DNA of 64,000 bases, from positions 1-64,000 of the forward strand of contig JAIQDT010001728.1 of assembly GCA_021521415.1 (NCBI GenBank), written 5' to 3'. Below the pieces are notes generated by a model that ran no database searches, was not told where the DNA came from, and was given only the letters and a program-made list of their open reading frames with translations. The position numbers and the translations under genes were made by a program. Below are positions 1-10,340 of the stretch, piece after piece; the stretch's first letter is position 1; each line of letters opens with the position of its first letter. This stretch comes from Bidens hawaiensis (taxonomy: Eukaryota > Streptophyta > Magnoliopsida > Asterales > Asteraceae).

Positions 1-42
1 GGAATCACGCTCATAAAACCACAAAATATAAACAAAGTATAC

Positions 43-1432
43 CTGTTGGAGAAGATGAAACAGCAGGCGCAGCGCCGCTTCCCTTGTCCGCCGCGCGAAG
101 AGATGAGGTGGCAGCACCATACCTCGTGTGGACAGGAGGATTGCCCACACCTCGAGGCAAAGAAGACGAGGAAAACTTGGAGGTAAATCCCTTGGTTTTC
201 TCAAGTCCCTTCGCTTGGGTAGGAGGATCCTGGGCAACAGGGGCATCATTTTTCTTCTGTTTTTTACTGGCCCCTGCGCCAGTTTTGCCTTTAGCTTTGC
301 GCTTGAGTTGTGGCGCCTCAGCTTCTTCCTCCACCTCTTTTTCCGCAAGCTCCAACTCATAGTTCTCGAGCGCATCTACAATACGTGCAACAGAAATGTT
401 AACCAAATTTGGTATTCTAAAGGCCTAAGCATAAGTACAAAGGCTTACCAGGCGCATCGCTGTCAAAGCAAAATTCTAAATCAACAGGGATGAACATATC
501 ATCGAAGCGATCGGGGAAAGCAACTTCCCCAGCGCTCAGCGCGACAGAGCCACCCTCCATATGCTCGTCATAGGCGGCGTGGACGTATTCCTTGCTTACT
601 GCATAAAACAAGACAAATGATATCAGCAAAACGAATTATATTCGCGCAGAAGAAATAATGCAACGAGCAAATAACTCACCTAAGCCATCAACTTGGACGA
701 CAGGCTCAGTCGCGCTGTCGGTCCACCTCTTGCTCATACCAACCCCCACCAGCGCCTCCTCGCAAATATTCTTGGCGGGGGATGGTTCAGCAGTCAACTT
801 GTTAACCCATGTGCCAGTTGGGTTTTTAAGAACATTCTCATCCGCGGGCGCAGAAGTGATCGCGCGCATGGTCATGCGGATGGGAATCACACCAGCCTTA
901 ATATAAAAAATTTTTTCAGACCAGTCATGAAGGCTTTTGAAAGAAACAGTTGCTAGCACTTAACCTTCTGACTGCGCGGTATGAATGAGAACCAAGAATC
1001 TTGGATTTTTGGCTTGTAAAAATATTGAAAGCGCCGAGGGGTGGGCTCCTCGCGCTGAGCTTTGCACATGAACTCAAAATGAGTCATGCGCACTAGTCCA
1101 CAAGGATGGACTTGGGATATGTGAATCCCATAAAACTGAAGGAGCGCACCCATAAACCTTGTCATCGGAAGACGAAGGTTACAGTGAGTGAAAAAGTGAG
1201 AGTATAAAGAGATATAGCCGGTGGGCGGATCTGCCGCCGTTTGCCCGGCCGCCGGGAGCAGACAGCCGTACTCAGGGAGAAAACCCTGAGAGGCGATGAG
1301 ATTGTCGAAATCAGACTGTTTCAATTTGCAGGGAATCTCATCCCATCTCTTCACTGTTTTGTTCTTCCCCACCTCTTCCGACGAGGCCTCGACAGCCCGT
1401 TTACCCTTGCCGGTCTTCTTCAAAGTGGACAT
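43..1432 (-). pseudogene. Antisense extra ORF (aORF), putative gypsy-type transposon domain protein, 5' portion
   Basis: The protein begins MSTLKKTGKGKRAVE and runs into a block with FLPEYGCLLPA, YSHFFTHCNLRLP and FYGIHISQVHP. This resembles the plant 'putative gypsy type transposon' domain (Transposase_28, PF04195), a family of unknown function. Exons inferred from reading frame and GT-AG sites are 1432-680, 598-449 and 375-43, with introns at 599-679 (81 bases), 376-448 (73 bases) and from 42 leftward. Phases join cleanly at both complete introns. Later exons are Lys- and Glu-rich and may be nuclear or disordered. One base is missing or extra near 950-957, breaking the frame between KVK and LATVSF, so this copy is probably not functional. 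It lies antisense to the element that carries it and continues beyond the left edge. Confidence 0.65.
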
Positions 1433-1460
1433 AACTAACGATTTTACACGGCGTTTTGCT

Positions 1461-1471
1461 GGGGGGGGGGG
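1461..1471 (+). repeat. Poly-G run of 11
   Basis: An uninterrupted G run lies between the antisense ORF start (1432) and its TATA box (1641-1648). On the + strand it resembles the poly-G tract just before the LTR, so it could be a second polypurine tract. It could equally be simple slippage. Confidence 0.4.
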
Positions 1472-1640
1472 AAATTGTGGTGTCTGGGTTATTAGACATA
1501 CAATTGCGAATCAAACAGCGGTTACTTTAAGCACAGAAATCTGGAAGCAAAAGACAAAGGCTCTTAATCGGAATAAAAATTGAAGGAGAAAGAGCTCTGA
1601 AATAACAATGAAGATGAAGAAAAACCACTCAAAAGGCTTG

Positions 1641-1648
1641 CTTTTATA
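1641..1648 (-). promoter_or_regulatory. TATA box of the antisense ORF
   Basis: On the minus strand TATAAAAG lies about 210 bases upstream of the ATG at 1432 and is followed by a pyrimidine-rich leader. This is the usual plant core promoter layout and suggests that the antisense ORF has its own promoter, separate from the LTR. Transcription was not observed. Confidence 0.5.
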
Positions 1649-2005
1649 GGCCCAGGAGAGAGAAAGAAACAGGTACTGATCAGAGTTACGCTCACGCGCC
1701 CCCACTCGCAGGTGCAGGCCAACATGAGCGCGACACGTGTTCCTGACACTGTATGAGGAGACATGACAGGCCACTGTAGCACCTCGAGCACACGAAAAGT
1801 CTGACACATAACGTCTCCATCTCTGACGCATGTCAGCACCAACCAACCACGTACATGGACGATTCATTTCAACCAAAAGGATAGAATTTCGCGCAACGCA
1901 CATATGAGAAATAAAAAAGAAAAGACAAACCCTATTAAAAGAGCAAACTATTAAGTCTAATATATATCTTACCTCGCTCGCGCGAGACAAGACACACATT
2001 AGACT
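1649..2005. other. Noncoding DNA between antisense promoter and polypurine tract
   Basis: No credible gene is seen. Short frames here lack family resemblance. The stretch is the likely upstream regulatory region of the antisense ORF and, on the + strand, the last internal part of the Tat-type element. Confidence 0.5.
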
Positions 2006-2019
2006 GGGGGGGGGGGGGG
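2006..2019 (+). other. Polypurine tract (14 G)
   Basis: A pure G run sits two bases before the TG that opens the LTR. A purine tract directly upstream of the 3' LTR primes plus-strand DNA synthesis in LTR retrotransposons. The position fixes the element orientation as +. Confidence 0.6.
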
Positions 2020-2128
2020 CTTGAAGAGGTATGCACCCGCCTTAACATCGAGCGGGGCGGGTCAACCCACAAGATATAGACAAGAGGCTTGAAATCAGGA
2101 TGTCATGAAGACACAAAGCCAAAACCTA

Positions 2129-2410
2129 TGCGCGTGGCGCATATCACATATGCTCACGCATATCACATATGCTCACGCATCACATATGCTCACGCGTATC
2201 ACATATGCTCACGCATCATATATGCTCACGCATATCACATCTGCGCGTGGCGCATCTGCGTGTGGCGCATATCACATATGCTCACGCATCATATATGCTC
2301 ACGCATATTACTTCTGCGCGTGGCGCATCTGGGCGTGGCGCATATCACATATGCTCACGCATATTACATATGCTTGCGCATATCGCATCTGCGCATGAAA
2401 CATCTGCGCG
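2129..2410 (+). repeat. Tandem array of small palindromes in the LTR U3
   Basis: Roughly a dozen degenerate units of 15-22 bases repeat the theme GCATATCACATATGCTCAC, mixed with GCGCGTGGC variants. Within a unit, GCATAT and ATATGC are perfect inverted arms separated by CAC; the first is at 2139-2153. The array lies upstream of the LTR TATA box, where an enhancer would be expected. No cas genes or unique spacers are present, so it is not a CRISPR. Confidence 0.85.
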
Positions 2411-2777
2411 TGAGAATAAAGAGAAGACCTCGCGCATCCCCAGGATAGGCGCATATCATACATGCACATAATCAACCACGTCCTTATCCAAATCAGGATA
2501 AGGACAACCATGATTGTGCTCATCAGACAACCTTCCAGAAGGTATCCTTTAAGGAATAAAGAATATGCTGATGTTGACAGCTGCCAATGAAGGGTGGACA
2601 ACTCAGCAAAACCCATGTGCTACCACGTGATTGCACATGGGTCAGGTGAAATACCTTGGTCAGAGAATAATCAATGAAAAAGCACCAGGTGTCCTAAGGA
2701 CACGTGGCGCGAAGCAATAGGAGGAGGCCAAAAAGGCCCTAATTGGGTCTGAGCCCAATCATTGGAAACCCTAACAC

Positions 2778-2785
2778 TATAAATA
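2778..2785 (+). promoter_or_regulatory. LTR TATA box
   Basis: TATAAATA lies 151 bases before the LTR end, a usual position for the U3/R boundary of a plant LTR. Transcription would start about 30 bases downstream. It points + and so fixes the element orientation opposite to the antisense ORF. Confidence 0.6.
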
Positions 2786-2936
2786 CCACACCACATCCAC
2801 AAGGGGAGGTAAGCAAGAAAATACATTCTAAGTCCTTACTCACTTTTACATTCTTATCATCTTCTCCTACAATATCTTATTCTCACACCGGAGGGTTACC
2901 CCAAAGAGGACCCCTCTGTCCCTTTCTTTGAGTGCA

Positions 2937-5336
2937 GGCGGCATCTTGTACCAATCAATAGGCTTATGCAAACTTCCTAATAGGTACAGTTGAGATAGAT
3001 GTTCAAGACTTGAAAAAGGTTTAACAATGAGTTCCGATGGCTTGCCCATTTTGTCCTTGGATCTTAATCTTAGAGACCGAAGGCTAGACAATTTTGAAAT
3101 CCACAAACCAATCTCTTCATAGGAGGATGAATGGCTTGTTGTCGTGGTGGTGGTCGTTGTTGATGTTGTGGTGGTGGTTGCTGTCACTGTCGAGGATGAC
3201 TGTCTTGTTAGATCTAGTTTTCGAAGGTTGGTCATTCGGCTCAATGTTGAACCGATCTTTCTTGCGATCTTCTCATCAATAAACAAACCCCATAGAGTTT
3301 GGAGCTGGCTTGGAGCTTTATGTCGGGTTGATTGCACAGGTAAATCTAGACGGATTCTGTTCAGACAAAGATGTCGGAGATGTTTCATGTTCCATATAGA
3401 ACTTGGGAGAGATGTGATATGTGTGTGCTTGATGTCAAGTGTTTCTAGGTAGAGCAAATCACCAAGTGAAGACGGAAGACTGTCTAAGAACGTCCATCGC
3501 AATCCTAGATACCTCAAGTGATATAAGTTTCCAAGATTATCTGGTAGCTTTGGTCGATAAAACACCCTCTAGATCAAGCACATTGAGTAATCCAAAACCT
3601 CTGGCTTCGATGATTCTTTCTAAAAATGTCCCTACTTCTTCTGCAGGCGTGTCTTTCTTTCGCACGTTGAAGGATATGTAGGACCGTAGATTCTGGTTGA
3701 ACGCTTTGGTGGTCGGGTAGTCTTTGATATTGGTGTATTCAACCACTCGGTGAACTCCAAATCGCGGTTCTGTTGTTGCATCATCTGACTTTTGGTGGAG
3801 GTGGAAAAGGCCAATTTCTACCGCCTTCGGCATGAAGATGTCATACAGAACTCCAATCATTCGGCATCTTTTGGGACTCTCATCAGATATCCTTTTTGTG
3901 ATTTCCACGATGTGTCTCTTCACAAGCTCTTCCAGATATCCCTCTACTACGTCCTCTGGAATAACCCCTTCCGATGGCTTCACAAAACCCTCTGCGAGCC
4001 ACAACCGAAATAATCTTCTCACGGGTATTTCAAATCCTTTTCGAAAGAGTCCTAAATATAGAAAACATAGCTTCAAGTGGAGTGTGAGGTCATTGTAACA
4101 GAAAGCTAAAATGTCAAACGAAGGAGATTTCGAAGCAAAATCATGCTGCTGAAAAACACTCAACCAATCTTCATACATCATCTTCCGGGTTGATAGCAAT
4201 CCGGCAAGCATTATTATCCGTAGAGGGGTTCCTTTGCATCTTTATGCTATTTTGTTCTTTAGATCCTCTACGACATCACCCGCAAACGGGATTCCTTTTA
4301 GACTCCATAGTTTTTTGATGAAAAACTTTAATCCATCTTCCATGTCTAGAGGTTTGAAGTGGTAATGGCTTGTTGCATCCGGAAATGAAGCGACCTCTTC
4401 GTCAGGGGTGGTGATCACAACCCGACTTCCATTGTTTGTATTGGGTAACACATCTTTTAGTTGTTGTAACAGACCAACACTTGTGACATCAATCAATACT
4501 ATAAGGTACTTTTGACCCTTCAGGAACTCATTCAGCCTCACCATCAAGTCCTCATCTTTGAGTTTCTCTTTGCTCTTCAAGCTGGTCACTTGTTGCAATA
4601 TCGCAATCATAAGTTGTCTAAACGAGAATTTTGTGGTGAGGATTACCAACGCACGACATGCGAACTTGTTCTTGACCTCTAACTTGTTGTATATCGTCTT
4701 GACATGAGCCGTTTTCCCTGATCCAACCTCTCCAAAGACCAAGATGGTTTGAAGTGGTTTGCTATTGCTAATCAATTGCTTCACCAACTTCTCAACATCT
4801 TTCTTAAAGATGGTTTCTTCTTTCTTCGGTGCATAATAAGAACCACTTTCTATCCATGGTTCATCACGATTCATCGCATAAGAACCTTGAACAGGTGCTA
4901 GAGCCAATGAAGGTTTTCCATCTCTCCATTCTTGAATTTCTTTACTGATTCCATTCATCTTAGACTTGAGTCTCTGAACGGTCATACAATCGACCATTTC
5001 TTCCGGTACTTCTCTACAAAGCTTGAATTTGTTCGCACTGATGGACATCCGCTTCTTAACCAAACCCATCCTTTTCAATCGCGTTTCTGCGAGGGCAAAT
5101 GTTTCTATGTCATCCTTAACGCGGTAGACTATGTCTAGAAACTTTAGCACCCAATCTGTAAGCACTTTGTCACCTTGTTCTTGATGTTCTACCTCATTTA
5201 ATATGCTTTGCATCTCCCTAAGTTCATCGACAACCCTTTCTACTTCATCTCTAACCTTTTTAAATATTTCCGATTCTTCGATCGGTAAGTTTGTGAGATT
5301 GTGTATTACCACAGAGACAATGGCCTCAACAGCCAT
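2937..5336 (-). pseudogene. CC-NBS-LRR (CNL) disease-resistance-like pseudogene
   Basis: The reading starts at ATG 5336 (MAVEAIVSV). The coiled-coil N-terminus has an EDVID-like VKDDIET near residue 75. The NB-ARC has a good P-loop GEVGSGKT (202-209), a weak kinase-2 (YLIVLIDV, first Asp lost), RNBS-B GSRVVITT, and a GLPL-like KGTPLRI. The MHD motif is degenerate (IGVLYDIF region). LRRs follow from about 3560 down. Lesions are an in-frame TAA at 4242-4244 just before the GLPL motif, a one-base T insertion near 3560 at the ARC2/LRR boundary, and truncation at 2937 by the Tat-type LTR. CNLs are cytoplasmic immune receptors that sense pathogen effectors. This copy resembles RPP13/RPM1-like genes and is almost certainly inactive. 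No intron is evident. Confidence 0.9.
3138..3190 (-). repeat. Triplet repeat encoding a Thr run inside the LRR region
   Basis: An imperfect GTN/GGT triplet tract encodes a run of mostly Thr (STVTATTTTT followed by a second Thr run) between two leucine-rich repeats. It would loop out of the LRR solenoid. It could be slippage accumulated after the gene lost function. Confidence 0.8.
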
Positions 5337-6643
5337 TTAATTTCTCTACAATAGTAAAACAAGTAAAAGAACTATCTTTTAGATTCATGGTCCATGGATG
5401 GTCCTCTAAACCACTTTGGGCGGCCAAGAATCTATCTACACTGATTTTTTTTTCAAAATTTAATCAATTAGTTTGATTTTTTCTCCTTAGTTAGGTCCCA
5501 CACCACATAGACTTGAAAAATCCAAGTGAGTTGTTTCTGTCAGGATAGTGACTCCATTTAAGTATCAATAATTCTAGCGTTCCAAATCTTGCATTGACTT
5601 AGAAATCTTGTTAGTCAATTATATTATTTTAATTGACTAAATGTTATTCCTGTGGACCATATATTATTTTGTAAGAAAGGTTATCCCAGTTTTTTGTTTT
5701 TATGCATATAGTGGTATCATGTATCCTGAAAAAAATCAAGAATAGTAGTCATTTTTCTTAGTGTATTATACATATATTGTATTGTCAGAACATTTTCACG
5801 CATATAGCTAAGAGATACTGAGATGCACAAATCCGTTTTTAACGTATCTATTTTTACTCGCTTAGACCCTAAATATTTTTTTTCTATACGTGAATAATAA
5901 TACACACGCGCTATGGTGTCACGTGCTACATTGGTTTACATTGATGAGAAAAGACTGATATGTGAAATATTCTCATAATCTATATAGTTCTTGGAATTTG
6001 ATGCTATTTTCGAACATGTGGAGTCCTCACTCCTCAGGCTCAAGTACCAGATGAATCTATTTGTTTGAATAGGTGTCTTAAAAACGAAGTTTGGATATAA
6101 AATTACATCATCAAATCTTGAGTTTGCGTATCAAATCCGCTTGACTAGATTATTTATTTATCGTCTATTTTGTGAGCAAGACGTTTCTAATGATGGTTGT
6201 AGTGATGATGATAACTGTTCTTTCTAGGAAGTAATGTTAACACACACACACACACACAAATTCTACTCTTCAATCTACACATTTTTCCACCACATGACTT
6301 GACTTCGTCAGCATATGGGGAGGGGCGTTTTTTTTGCATGCCTTTATACCAGTAGGTCACATGCTCTTTGGTTGATGATGATAAGTAATTAAACTATACC
6401 ATATGGTCATAATTATTGACTCTTAATCTTTATGCCTATGGTTTACTTGCATAATTGAAGCGAAAAAAATTCTCAAACCCAAGAACATAAAGATCCAAAC
6501 CTTACGAATAAAATGAACCGTAGAAGTTGCCGATATATATCTAACTAGATTATATATGTGTTTATAAGGCTGATTAAAATAATTTCAGCACATTTAAGAG
6601 TATATATATGTTGTTACATTTAAAACTACTAGAATCTTTATCT
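5337..6643. other. Intergenic region between the NLR relic and the DUF4220 gene
   Basis: AT-rich DNA without a credible gene; the one frame of about 60 codons (5717-5905) has no recognisable similarity. It includes an (AC)n microsatellite at about 6240-6258. The first few hundred bases would have been the NLR promoter, and the last part is the 3' flank of the DUF4220 gene. Confidence 0.6.
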
Positions 6644-8910
6644 TTAGGTAACAGCCAGCTTAACTCTGCCATGACCTTCTTCTATCTTGAAGTGTTCAGT
6701 GATACCAAGATGTGCCATCAAAACCCAAACATGAGTTAGAAGCTCTCCACCCTTTTCAAGCTGTTGAGCATGGTCAAACCCTCTGCATTGACCAGCTGCA
6801 TAACCAAGCATCTCCACCCACACATCACCAACCATCTTCCACATCTTTCCATAACCAGATTCATGACCCATCTCATTCAATGAAGCCACAAGCTTACAAG
6901 CCTCAAACAACACCGACTTACTCCGGTCCCCCTTTACTTTCGACGGAAAGACTTTCGTGCTCACTTGCCCCAACATTTCATAACCCTCAAGTTTACTTGT
7001 GCTGCTTCTTTCTTTGAAAAACACCATGGCCTCTGCACATGTGTCTCTAAATCTAATCATTCCTATTCCGATAGGCAACATGAACGGACACATGATCAGT
7101 ATATATAACATGTAGTCTGCTAATTGTTTGCTCAATGTCATGTGATGATTCCATTCTTGTTTGATTTCCTCACCATTTGTATCTTTCTCTCTTTTATTAT
7201 TCTCCAGGTTGAAGCATAGATCAGTAGCAATGTGCCAAATGAGAATGCTATGATCGAATTCCACATCAACCGTCCATTTAAACGTGCCGTAACATTTGTG
7301 CGTTTGCAGAGAGACCGCTCCACGGCAGGTGTTTAAGATCTTTAGATCCAATTTCGTGTCGGTAGATTTCTCTTTGAAGTGATTAAAGATAAAAGATTTT
7401 AGTTCTGGTGTTACTGTAAGATGTTTCAGCTGGAGCATACTCTCCCATTTTTCGATTAAGATTTTAATTCTTTTATGCAAAGGAATGAACTTTGAGATTT
7501 TTTGAAATGATGAGGATTTATGGTTGAGGCAAAAATCTATCAAGCTGTACTGATACATAGAGTTTGACCATCTTCTTCCTTTATGCGAAGAATGGAGTGA
7601 CGAGACTACACGCTTAAATGGAAACTTTGAAGAACGACGGCTGAACCATAGACTCGCCCAATCTGAGAACAACAAAGATATGGCTGCATATACTTCTAGT
7701 AAAATAGCACCAACAAGTAATATGCAAGTAATCACAACATCAACAGCATGATGTTTACGTGACCTCATGTTTATAGACGCAACAAAAGTCAGTAACACAG
7801 AGAGTGTGATGAAGGAAGTCGCAATACGAAAAAACAAACCGAAAGGAGTGTATATGATAGGTGCTTTTGTATAGAAAACATCATAGGCGAATCCGAGTTC
7901 TACTTCAATCACTTCAAACGCGGTATTATATTCCTGTTTCTCAAAGAAAGACTGACTCACATCTCGCGGGTGGAACCCGAGTATAAGATCCACGAAAAGC
8001 CGCTTAAACTGTAACGTTTCAAAGAAGTAATCCGCTATGTGTAATGTGCTTGCATCAAGGTTAGGAATAGATGAAGCACCACTACCCGCGGTGTTTTCCA
8101 CATCATCTTCCGGCGAGTTTCCCTCTTCCACTTGCACAGCAGCAACATAATACCCCTCTGCCTCTTTTAAACAAAACTCCTCCATGAATCTAGCATAATT
8201 CGGTCCCGGATCTCTATCCGCAAGAACCGAATCCCGAAACTGCTCCCGATTAGCCGACATCAGAACCCAAGTCCTCTCACCATACTTGATGATCCCACAT
8301 AGAAGCATAGGAACCGAGAGGACGGAAACAACACCGCCATCCCATGCCAACAGAGTGATGTAGACGGCTGCAGCCGTCTGGACGACGAGCCCAAGCAAGT
8401 GTCTTAGCCATAATTCGTTATCCGCTAACGCGTAAGCAGTTATCGTGTCCGGTCCACCTAAATGAAGCAAGAGAAATGGTGCCCAGAAAGCCATAAGTTC
8501 AAGATCTCCATACTCTTTGTTACTATTAATATTAAAACCGCCCGAATTCCCTTGCCGGTCCACCAGGAGGCCGAGGGCGACTGTCGCTATCCAATCCGCC
8601 ATCAAGTAAGCACACCATATAAAGATTCTGATCCTTCTTCTGGCTATATACTTTCTCCTGTGACCACTGTGGATTAATGAAACTTGTAGAGTGAGGCTGA
8701 GAAGCACTAAACCTCTTACCTCCCATTTGTTCCATTGTTTTCTCACTGGATCAGGAAAAACTTCAACCAGTCTTCTATTTCCGGCTAAAGTGATAAAATT
8801 ACTCAGAACTGGGAAAAAAGGTAAATCATTAAGTTACAAAGTTAAGTAAAAAAAAGGAACTTATAAGGTTCTTGATTCTGGATATGGATAAACTTACTGT
8901 TGAGTGTCAT
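6644..8910 (-). CDS. DUF4220/DUF594 domain membrane protein, intact
   Basis: Two exons are inferred. A 13-base coding exon (8910-8898, MTLN plus one base) ends at GTAAG. After an 88-base intron (8810-8897) ending CCCAG, exon 2 runs from 8808 to the stop at 6644. The join restores Ile and gives about 725 residues: MTLN-ILSNFITLAGN, then VEVFPDPVRKQWNKWEVRG. An in-frame GTG at 8746 is a Val codon, not the start. Several hydrophobic segments lie in the N-terminal half (VLLSLTLQVSLI, LMADWIATVALGLLV, PFLLLHLGGPDTITAYALAD, further ones near FRIATSFITLSVLL and VVITCILLVGAILLE), as in DUF4220. The C-terminus (KGDRSKSVLFEACKLV to LLTHVWVLMAHLG) fits DUF594. The family is plant-specific with unknown biochemical role, probably in a membrane. 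No internal lesion is seen. Confidence 0.88.
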
Positions 8911-9182
8911 CTTTTGTAATTTCTGGGCTGTAAAAGATGAATCTGTTGCAGTGAAATTGGTTCTGAATGAGTTGGAAAATGGATGTAAACGCAGGCTGGT
9001 TTGGTCAATGGTTAGAATTTAGAAAGATTATCTTTAAGTTAGGGAATATTCAAGTCAATGATTGGATTGACCACTAGGTTTGAGCCGGACGGGTGGGTAG
9101 ATATGGGTCAGGTTTTTTCCAAACGGACCATCTAAGTGTTAGGGGTATAAACGGGTTGAGACGAGCCCACACTCGTCTAGGT
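8911..9182 (-). other. 5' flank of the DUF4220 gene
   Basis: This is the presumed promoter and 5' UTR of the minus-strand gene. I see no convincing TATA box. A C-tract with CAG just upstream of the ATG (TTTTACAGCCCAG on the minus strand) might be an acceptor of a 5'-UTR intron. Confidence 0.35.
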
Positions 9183-9486
9183 AAGAGCATTTCCTAACAG
9201 CTTTTCTATCTCTATTTTATAATTACAGTAAAAAACATTACATTTTCTCTCTCATATACAATTAAATAATATTTTTACATTTTTATTATTATTTTTTTCT
9301 CTCCTTAATTTACAACTACTTTCAAATATATTAAAAAATAAATAGAGCATAAACAATATTCATCCAAATTTACTCAAAATTTACTCATCTCTTTAAAATT
9401 TCTCTCCACTTCACTCATAATCCTCTAATTTTTTTTAGAGATTTCCCTCACAAAAATATTAAAGAAGCTATTGAGAATGCTTAAAG
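9183..9486. mobile_element. Possible MITE with degenerate terminal inverted repeats
   Basis: The left end (AAGAGCATTTCCTAACAGCTT) and the right end (AGCTATTGAGAATGCTT) are imperfect inverted copies around 300 bases of AT-rich noncoding DNA. Plant MITEs with ends of the GAGCATCTCCAA type look like this. The arms are too diverged to assign a superfamily or a target duplication. Confidence 0.4.
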
Positions 9487-9699
9487 AGTAGATATTCAAG
9501 ATCAAGTTCAACTCATTAGTAGTTTTTCAAGCTTGGCTTTTGATTACTTTTTTTAAGTTTGAGCTAATTGGCTTGGCCTCAACTAATTTATTATTTATTA
9601 ATTATTTTAGTTATATTTATATTTATTTTTGTATATATCATATTATAATTTTAGTATAAAAAAATTAACAACTTTATTTTATAAGAAGCCAATACTATT

Positions 9700-10030
9700 C
9701 TTTCTAGTGGTTTTTATTGGACCACATCAATAAACACATACACACTAGATTTCGGGAGTTGAGAAAAAATGATTACCTAGGATGATGAATGAGAAAATTG
9801 AACAGCTAACAATTTATATTAAATAACGTTGGAACTACGTCTAATATCTGAGTTAGCCTTCACAAGACAAGATGTCAATTGTTATATTAATTTTAACACT
9901 CAAGGCCTGACTCAATTAAAAACACCGTTAATAAAAAATAAACCACTGTGGGAAAAACACTTGAGTCAGGTTTCAAACCTAAGATCTTAGAATCCCAATC
10001 CTTATCCTATGTCACTAGACCAAAAGGCCA
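9700..10030 (-). mobile_element. SINE-like element with tRNA-type A and B boxes
   Basis: On the minus strand TGGTCTAGTGA (10022-10012) fits an A box. GGTTTGAAACC (9979-9969) fits a B box with its CpG decayed. Their starts are 43 bases apart, the spacing of a tRNA gene. No tRNA can be folded from it, so a tRNA-derived SINE head is the likely source. The 3' limit near 9700 is uncertain and no poly-A tail or target duplication was identified. Confidence 0.5.
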
Positions 10031-10094
10031 ATAGTTAACAACTATGATAGTGCCCCTATTACACATGAGTTGAATATATTTAGAACGTCATATA

Positions 10095-10340
10095 CATACA
10101 TATATATATATATATAAATATATATATATAGAGAGAGAGAGAAAGAGAGGAGAAAATTAACGTATAAATGAAATTAACGTGCTAATTGTGAGAATCAAGT
10201 ACGGTAATTATATAATTACATATAGAGTAATTACATAATTACTCTACCTGTATATATAATTACTCTACTTGATTCTCACAATTAGTACGTTAATTTCATT
10301 TGTATTTGATCCAAACCTTATATATATATATATATATTAT
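10095..10340. mobile_element. Micron-like MITE inserted in a (TA)n microsatellite
   Basis: Two arms of about 45 bases (10167-10210 and 10257-10301) are inverted copies with only a few mismatches, separated by AT-rich DNA. (TA)n tracts lie on both sides (about 10095-10131 and 10320-10336). The left also has (GA)n. This matches MITEs that reside in TA microsatellites. The arms would fold into a long hairpin if transcribed. Confidence 0.6.

Larger units (their letters stand above)
1..2936 (+). mobile_element. 3' end of a Ty3/gypsy Tat-type LTR retrotransposon, cut by the window edge
   Basis: The segment holds, left to right, an antisense intron-containing ORF (43-1432), a poly-G tract acting as polypurine tract (2006-2019), and an LTR (2022-2936) that starts TG and ends CA and carries a + strand TATA box. 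The right end is exact because the neighbouring NLR reading frame stops making sense at 2936/2937. Gag and pol lie outside the window. Tat-lineage elements (Grande, Retand, Ogre relatives) are known to carry extra ORFs, some antisense, between pol and the 3' LTR, and tandem repeats nearby. The lineage call rests on that layout because no pol is visible. The left target-site duplication cannot be checked. Confidence 0.7.
2022..2936 (+). repeat. 3' LTR of the Tat-type element
   Basis: The LTR is about 915 bases, begins TGAAGAGG and ends GAGTGCA. U3 carries a palindrome array (2129-2410); a TATA box is at 2778-2785. The right boundary is supported by the disrupted NLR: codons for DWYKMPP end exactly at 2937 and the next bases on that strand are the inverted LTR end. 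The left boundary is inferred from the polypurine tract. The 5' LTR lies outside the window. Confidence 0.7.

Noticed and set aside
2129..2410. CRISPR-like array
   Set aside because: Units are degenerate, have no unique spacers and lie in an LTR of a plant genome.
2308..2616. Open frame on the minus strand through the palindrome array
   Set aside because: It arises from the tandem repeat and resembles no protein family.
4242..5336. A functional truncated NLR (CC-NB only)
   Set aside because: The downstream LRR frame is collinear and the stop is a single in-frame TAA, so this is decay of a full-length gene rather than a designed short form, although a short transcript cannot be excluded.
5717..5905. 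Small minus-strand ORF upstream of the NLR
   Set aside because: AT-rich chance frame without recognisable motifs.
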